From assembly GCF_000003815.2 (NCBI RefSeq), contig NC_049980.1, positions 15,406,154 to 15,470,153 of the forward strand: DNA of 64,000 nt, read 5' to 3'. A model generated the notes under the pieces. The model saw nothing but the letters and a program-made list of their open reading frames with translations. It did no database searches and was not told where the DNA came from. The stretch is from Branchiostoma floridae. Taxonomy: Eukaryota > Chordata > Leptocardii > Amphioxiformes > Branchiostomatidae. Positions 57,571 through 64,000 of this stretch are shown here, piece by piece. The translations under genes and the position numbers were made by a program. Each line of letters opens with the position of its first letter. Position 1 is the stretch's first letter.

Positions 57571-60543
57571 CAGACACGCTCTATCTCTCTCACAGACACC
57601 TTGCCTCTCATCATTTGTGTATAGCCAAGCGTGAAAACAGTTATTGCAGTTTCCCAGGATCAGCCTTGCAAATCATTTCAAATTTAACAGATGCTGCCTT
57701 TACAAATGGTGCTGCTTCACAACATACACATCTACATGTGATTTGACCTCAGCATGATACCATCTTATGGTAAAATGCTTGATAGCTACCTTGCTCTGAA
57801 TCCCTAAGGTAGATCACTACTACCATACACCATTAAGTCTCTCTCAGGAATGTATATATGTATATGTGCTCAAAAAATTCCATGCTCCCGTATGTGGACC
57901 TCTTAACTGGCTTTAAGTCTGTTCAAAGATAATTCTCTCGCCCAGAATACCACCTGCTTCCATTTTCCTTTCACTCTTACTAATTATAAGTCTATTCAGT
58001 GAGCTGCAGCTGCACAGAGAAGGTGGATATCACTTAACATGTTTGCCTCTCTGCAATCTCTGTATTTTGACTATTATCTAACAGCTAAAAAGTAAGATGT
58101 GAAAAAATTTACTAAATGCTGGATTTGCATGTATAGAGTCCTGTCCTTGGTGCTGAACTATAGCTGTGACAAAACTTCCCAACCTGCGATATATTCAGTG
58201 ACATTACCCAGGCATGAACCTGCTCCAAAAGTAGACATTAATGCTGATATGAACATAGGGCAGGGACATACATCAGAGCAAAGTGCTTTTCTCTGGTGTA
58301 TTTTGCCTGAGAGTCTGAAGTCCATTAGAATGAGTTTTCCATTCCGATGGTCCCACTTTTACTCCCACTCAAGACAGATGCCGGAATTGCTAGGCAGAGG
58401 CATTTGGGCATTTACATCAGTCTACTGCATTCCAGGGCTCTTCTTTAAATTGTGATGTTGGCATTTGCAATCATTCTAAGAGCATTTCAGAACTCGTCTT
58501 TGAATCATCAGAGGATAAGGGCAAGGCTGAGTGAGTAGAAACTCGTACCAAACTTGTAAGTGATTGGAACTACAATGATCTCTTAAATGCTGAAAAAGAT
58601 CAGTCACACCAAATGTGCTAAAAAGGGATTTGATGACCATTAAGAGCATAAGCAATTAACTTGTGATTAGTAAAGCTCCTTGCAAATCTTGACATGGTCT
58701 TTAATGTTACGGCCTGATGTTAAAAGTCTTATAGCTAGCTTTAGCTGTGGCACAATAATATTTCGGGAGCATGTGCTGCTTTGCTTTCAATACTTACAGT
58801 TGCTTAGTTAATGCTACAAAACATACTTTCAGCCATTTGGCAAAGATTATATTTCCTTTTACATGTAAATGCTTCTGTTCTTGTAATCACTGAAATATCT
58901 GTATGCAGCATCCTCATAAAAAAGCCTCAAACCTCCTAACTCCTGAAACAGGTTAAGGACAACCTTGACATGGCCCCACTGTATTTTGTTGGGCTAATAA
59001 GAAATTTCCTTTAACACTCTCCTGAAACAGCTAACGATTGCTGCAGTATATTTTCTTTACTTTACAAGTGACTGAAAATAGCTAGCACAGGTAAACATAT
59101 TTATTGCCTGCAAGCCTGACCAATAGTAGGTTCATTTTGTCAGGCCATACAATTTTTACAGCCTTCAAATCTTCTCCAAAATCAACCATAAATGATTAAG
59201 CCTGCTTAATTGAAAACCCAACTGCAGGAGCCAACAAGCCCAGCTCTATCGCCATTAAGAATTACGGTGATCTGGGAACAGATGACTCCAAATTAGGAGG
59301 CTGTTTTTCACAATTGAATGCCTCTGAAGCGTGTCAGAGCAAGATGCCATTTGTCCACCAGCCATGGTACACGGTGACTTCAAATATACATGTGGGGGTT
59401 TAATATTTCAGGTGTAATAACCTCACTGACAATGAAAAATAGCCTACTGGAACACCACAAATGTATTGACTTGCCTCATAATGGGCTATTGTCCCTACAT
59501 GTATGGATGGCAAGATTATATTCTTTAGAGCTGGGATTTAAAAATAGATCAAGCCCATTCATTCAATGAAAAACCTGTAATGCACTCATGTATAATGTAT
59601 ATATACGTAATACATATCCGCAATTTCAGAGCCTCCGGTGTCATCTTTCGAAAGTTGTAATAGATATGTGGAAATATGTCTGGTTTAAAAGTGTCATGAT
59701 TGACCTTTCATAATAAGGCACATAAGTACCTTCAAGGATTTATTATCTAATTATCCCAAATACGTAACCTTTTGATTAAGCCCAAGAGCATAGATACATG
59801 TATGGTATGACATAATAATGAATAACTAGAGGAACAAGGACTGCCTCCTAAGCACAGATGTGAAGGCATGAGGGAAGGGCAGCTACAAAATGTAGAAAAC
59901 TACAATCTTGTAATGCTCAAAATCTAGCATGTCTCATGCTTTGTGTTAATATGCAAGACAAAATAGATGACTTTATTACTAATATGATATTGACATAATT
60001 CAATGTAAATTAACCTTAAAAATTAATAAAACCCAATTCACAGAAATTATCACACTGTGTCTGTTATTGACTAAACCCACATGCCATTGACAGGAAGTCA
60101 TTTTCTAAATATTTATTGTTCCAATTCGCATTGGTTATGGTGACTCTGACATACCTGTAGGCCCAATATGGTTCCAAACCACCATTAGTAGGAACATCAG
60201 ATACTGAACATCAATAGTGGGATCACCATTCGGTGTGTACAACTAAGTACCTTAACAGATGCTGACATTTTTGGCTAAATCATGCCCTCTTAATTAGTAC
60301 ATATAAAAGGGTAGACTTCCTTTTATGGCAGTCCTCCCCAAGGTGAACACAAAAGCTGTTTCTTGAAACTTTATTGCCATTGATTACTGTACCACAGAGA
60401 CTGCTCTGCTCTTGCTAAAGTGTGCACCAAACCGTTAATATTGGAAACTGTGAAGGCTCTCCCCATTTGTTCTCAATAAGGCAACACACACTTGGTTTTA
60501 TGGTTTGAATCAAAAAAGCACCCAAAATTTCATGCAAGTGAGC

Positions 60544-61090
60544 AATGAATGAATGAAGACCTTTATTGTACATACATACCCACAGGGTTTAGTACAGGTC
60601 GAAACAAAAGATACATGAAATATATACAATGAATCTACAATACCCAAGAAATCGTGTTCTACTACATTAATTCGACTTTTTCTTGCTTCTTTGTGATATT
60701 GAAAATGTAGGAACAGATATGCTTTATAAGTGAAGGTTTATCTAATTTCATAAGGAATATGAATTTGTCTCTTTTTCTTGTACAAACTACATTCTACTAC
60801 AAAATGATGGTCATCTTCTAACTTATCTAGATTGCAGTATCTACATATTTGTTGTTCTAGAGGAGTGCAGTTATGTCTTCCGGTTTCAATGTGTAATTTG
60901 TGGCAACTAATTCATAGTTTTGTGATGGCCATCCTGTGCCAAATATTGTCAATATTCAGGTATTGTTCTACATTATAGTTGGACTTTAACAGTCTGTAAG
61001 ACCTCAATTTGTTTTTAGCAGATCCACCTTTGCTATCATGTGGGAATAAAACAAGATGCTTAGGAACTAAGCATCCAGAATATTTCCAAA
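60544..61090 (-). pseudogene. Decayed non-LTR retrotransposon 3' end (reverse transcriptase C-terminal part)
   Basis: On the minus strand a broken frame reads KHLVLFPHDSKGGSAKNKLR, then MAITKL, a TGA where an arginine codon is expected, ISCHKLHIETGRHNCTPLEQ, and CRYCNLDKLEDDHHFVVEC. This parallels ITKLRISAHCLEIEKGRHRN and CPTCHENIEDEFHFVMKC of the element at 35113, including the C-x2-C...H...C pattern. One stop and one frameshift (after IHIPYE) disable it. The 3' end carries caataaagg and an (ATTC)n-type tail at 60544-60556. Related sequence may extend to about 61240. Confidence 0.72.
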
Positions 61091-64000
61091 GGGAAAAAAA
61101 TTATCTCCACATACACATTTGTATTTGCTGTACCAGCTAATGCTTCAAACGTTAATTTCTTGTAGATTTTCAATATTTTCCCATCCAACTTAACAATATA
61201 TCCTTGCAATTTCCTTTAAACTGAAACTCAGCCATTTTGTAGGCAGAAATGCCCCAGAAATGCATGTACACGCTTGCTCCGTAAGCACTATTAAATGGCA
61301 TTGACTGGGACCGCCTTGTGGTGTATGGCATAACTACATTGTTGTAGACTACTAGCCAATCATAAAGCTAGTCTGCTGCTCTCTCTTTTTTCATTGGCTG
61401 GACAAGGGAGAAAGAGAGGCCAGCAAAAACGAAAAAAAGATATTTCCCTCAGAAACATAAATACTGATACAGACAGTCAAGCTTTGTACATCTTGGGTTC
61501 ACATATTTCGTTTGGAAACAAGAACATCTAGAACAAAAGATAAAAAAACAGAATTTCTGCTCCAGTACTCATGAAAGCTGCCAAAGGCCCCAAATTAATG
61601 TTAACCGTCATATGGCCAACAACTATCATCACAATCCAGCCAAAACTCTAGAGTTAGTGCTGACGACAAATATAAAAACAGACTGATAGAACGACACACC
61701 CAGAACAATACCTCTATTCTATGGTGGTGAAAAAAGTCACAGGATGTGAATCAAAATGTCCCCCCCCCCCCAAATAAAGACATATGCAGTTAAGGCCTGT
61801 CTACTACAATGATAGTGACTGTGGCTCCAAAAGTTACAGTTTTATCTACAAGGTCAAAAGTCAGGTTCCATATAACGTCCTGTGCACGATGACATTTCCT
61901 GATGTCTAAACTCTCAGACTGTATCAAATACTGGTCACTTTGAATTTAGTGAGACATACATTTTATAGTTATGAAGATATCGGACTTCAAATCTAATAAG
62001 GTTCTCTAACTTCTCCATGCCAGTGGTATTTTATTTTATTTCTGATCTTCTTTTTAATTTCTGTCATATTTTACCAGGGGTGCTCAATCAGTGGTATGAT
62101 CCCTACTTTACAGTAGGCCCTGGGTCAAAAATAGATAACGCAAAGTTACTAAAGAGCCTGTTTTCTTCTTTATCTACAATGTCAGCAGACGCTTTGACAG
62201 GAAATGAAGCACCATTTAAATGGAAACTCACAGATTCCCAGCTGCCTGCACTTAACATCTACCTTACCCCTCATCCATATCCCTTTCTACTTTCATCCAT
62301 CCTGTCTCAAGACCTTCCTTCCCAGACACACTTGAATTAAGTCAGAGCTGCCCCTAATTTGTAGGCAGACCAGGTGCTCCCATTGACAGCACCTCTGACC
62401 ACATGAGGGGGCCATGATCAATTCTTTAATTTGGCCCTACAACCTGCTGATATCCAACTTTCAATCCCGCCTCCAACCAGACCCTTGGTCTCCACTGGTG
62501 ATAGATTGTAGTTAAAGGGTTGGTAGCCGCTTTTCATGTTGCCACAGGTGTACTTAAACTTTTTAAGCGCTTGTATTTGACCTGTTCATCAGTACATGTA
62601 CTCAAACTTTCCAGCAGTACATGTATTTGAATTTTCCCTCAGTATACATGTGCATGTGACGAACAAGTTTTCCACCTGGGCTGTTCAGAATCTGCCACTT
62701 GTGCATTGAGAGAAACTTTTCACAAAGATTGACAACGTGTGGATGATGAGGATCATAATGAATGCAAAACATTTTCATATGTTATTGTCAACTAAATGCA
62801 GTCACTTTAATTATAGTTCAATAAGTTAATTGCAAATTCTTGCCTGAGGGCTACAAACTGTAATTGCAAGTGACAAAAAATGACAGACAAATAATGGTAA
62901 ACACTAAAACAGTATAGTAAGCGACTACTCTAGTCTAACTTAAAGATGTAACTTATTAATAGAGGAGATTTGTGGAATTTTGCAATAAAGCAAGGCGAAG
63001 TTAGCAATGGGGTTCTACAGTCAGCTATCATTAACATGAAACAAATCCTTCTTGATAGAAATCCCTTTGGGACAACAATAGCTGGCATTGTCCACATTCT
63101 ACGCATGGATCAACTTTGCTGTCTGCCAAATGAAAGTATAGCCTGACCGTATGCATAATAGAGAGATATAGGAATCCCTTCCCTCCACTGACAGGTCAGG
63201 CAACTTGGAAAGGGAGCACGGCCACCCAGATTGGCTGCGGTCTGCCTGCTCTAATCAATGGACAACAACACACTTCTCCACTCCCACAGATTAAGGAAAG
63301 CCAAGGTCAATCTGCAGATGGCACCGAACACAATTGGAGACACACTCTGGCTCCAACATAAATGAACAGACAAATGAACAGACAAATGAGTTCTGCAGAA
63401 CCAGTTAGTACATTCTATTGTTTTCTCTCTAACTAATGGCTATTAAAGTCTGCTACTGTCAGACCCATGTCATTTCAAACTGTACAAGTAATAAACAGCT
63501 CAGTAAAATAGACTTCAACATAACATGATTGCCAGGTAGTGAGAAGGAAGACAATATATTTCTGCTCACTGAATACTGGTAGAAAAATGTATTGGATTTT
63601 TATCATGTGCACACCTATATGTATATGTAAGCACAAGATAATGATTCTCTTGACACAAAACAGAATGATTTATAACATTATGCAAGTGTGGGTCCTTATC
63701 TAAGTCACATGCTCAGGAACAGACTTCAAAAGTTATAAAACAGGCATGTTATTAATGACTAGTATGACTAGAACAACTTGTTACTATGGTATTTACATGC
63801 TAATCATATACCTTTTACCCCTTACCACTGGCCACTGTGACCATGCTGCACAGATTGCTCCACAAGTTTGTATGTTTTGCTGTATCTTACATCATATTTT
63901 TACATCATATTCCAATTGATATGAAATCGAGGATCAAGGGCCTTAGAGAAATTTAGCTTTTAGGCTGAAGCTTTGAATTTACTTAAATCACATCCCCTTC
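61091..64000. other. Non-coding stretch to the window end
   Basis: No exon, RNA gene or intact element was recognised. A 12-base poly-C run lies at 61760-61771 and a short direct repeat (gaacagacaaat) near 63365-63388. It is probably still inside the intron of the CSPG4-like gene. Confidence 0.45.

Larger units (their letters stand above)
53916..60543. other. Probable large intron of the CSPG4-like gene (minus strand)
   Basis: No further CSPG or LamG exon was found on the minus strand, so the intron before the last exon probably extends past the window. The stretch contains microsatellites (56532-56588 and 57353-57570), a TCCTTGGTGCTGAA motif at 58141, and a 19-bp exact match to the region just upstream of the CSPG4-like exon at 57211. 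Other open frames have no support. Confidence 0.5.

Noticed and set aside
57303..57577. H/T-rich and V/C-rich frames on both strands
   Set aside because: Products of the CA-rich block.
1..64000. CRISPR arrays, operons, ribosome binding sites or phage-like genes
   Set aside because: The sequence is a eukaryotic spliced genome; the repeats seen are microsatellites, minisatellites and transposable elements without regular spacers.

Overview
The window is eukaryotic and most likely from a cephalochordate (amphioxus, Branchiostoma). This is an inference from compact multi-exon genes with GT-AG introns, calcium-binding EGF and ZP cell-surface architecture in tandem copies, a deuterostome-type CSPG4/NG2 gene, tRNA-derived SINEs, small foldback or MITE-like elements and CR1/L2-like retrotransposon tails. 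No bacterial, viral or organellar genes were seen.

Layout. Positions 2285-13324 (+) hold gene A, a 19-coding-exon gene for a type I membrane protein: signal peptide, an N-terminal beta-rich module starting SHFRGG, five calcium-binding EGF repeats, a ZP domain with a furin-type site, one transmembrane helix and a short tail. Positions 16083-25405 (+) hold gene B, a head-to-tail paralog with the same 19 exons, the same phases and mostly identical exon lengths. Each copy has one disabling lesion in the sequence as given: a +1 frameshift in EGF3 of gene A (8154/8155) and an in-frame TGA in the first ZP exon of gene B (22528-22530). Both genes appear to have an untranslated leader exon; gene B also has a TATA-like box.

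Positions 25406-51101 are a long stretch without a recognisable host gene. It contains a SINE bracketed by two identical 85-bp repeats (25994-26453), two further SINE-like elements, a minisatellite and (AC)n block, a 5'-truncated non-LTR retrotransposon with an open 557-codon frame (35104-36933), two copies in opposite orientation of a MITE-like family, and a near-perfect foldback at 44933-45029.

Positions 51102-53716 (-) are the last coding exon of a CSPG4/NG2-like proteoglycan: five full CSPG repeats, a transmembrane helix, and a 133-residue tail ending in the PDZ ligand QYWV. No upstream exons were found up to 64000, so 53717-64000 is probably intron. It carries microsatellites and a decayed non-LTR retrotransposon tail (60544-61090, -).

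The two ZP/EGF genes are plausibly surface or matrix proteins that can be cleaved and polymerise through the ZP domain; nothing links them functionally to the CSPG4-like gene. All exon boundaries were read by eye from splice signals, reading phase and comparison of gene A with gene B.
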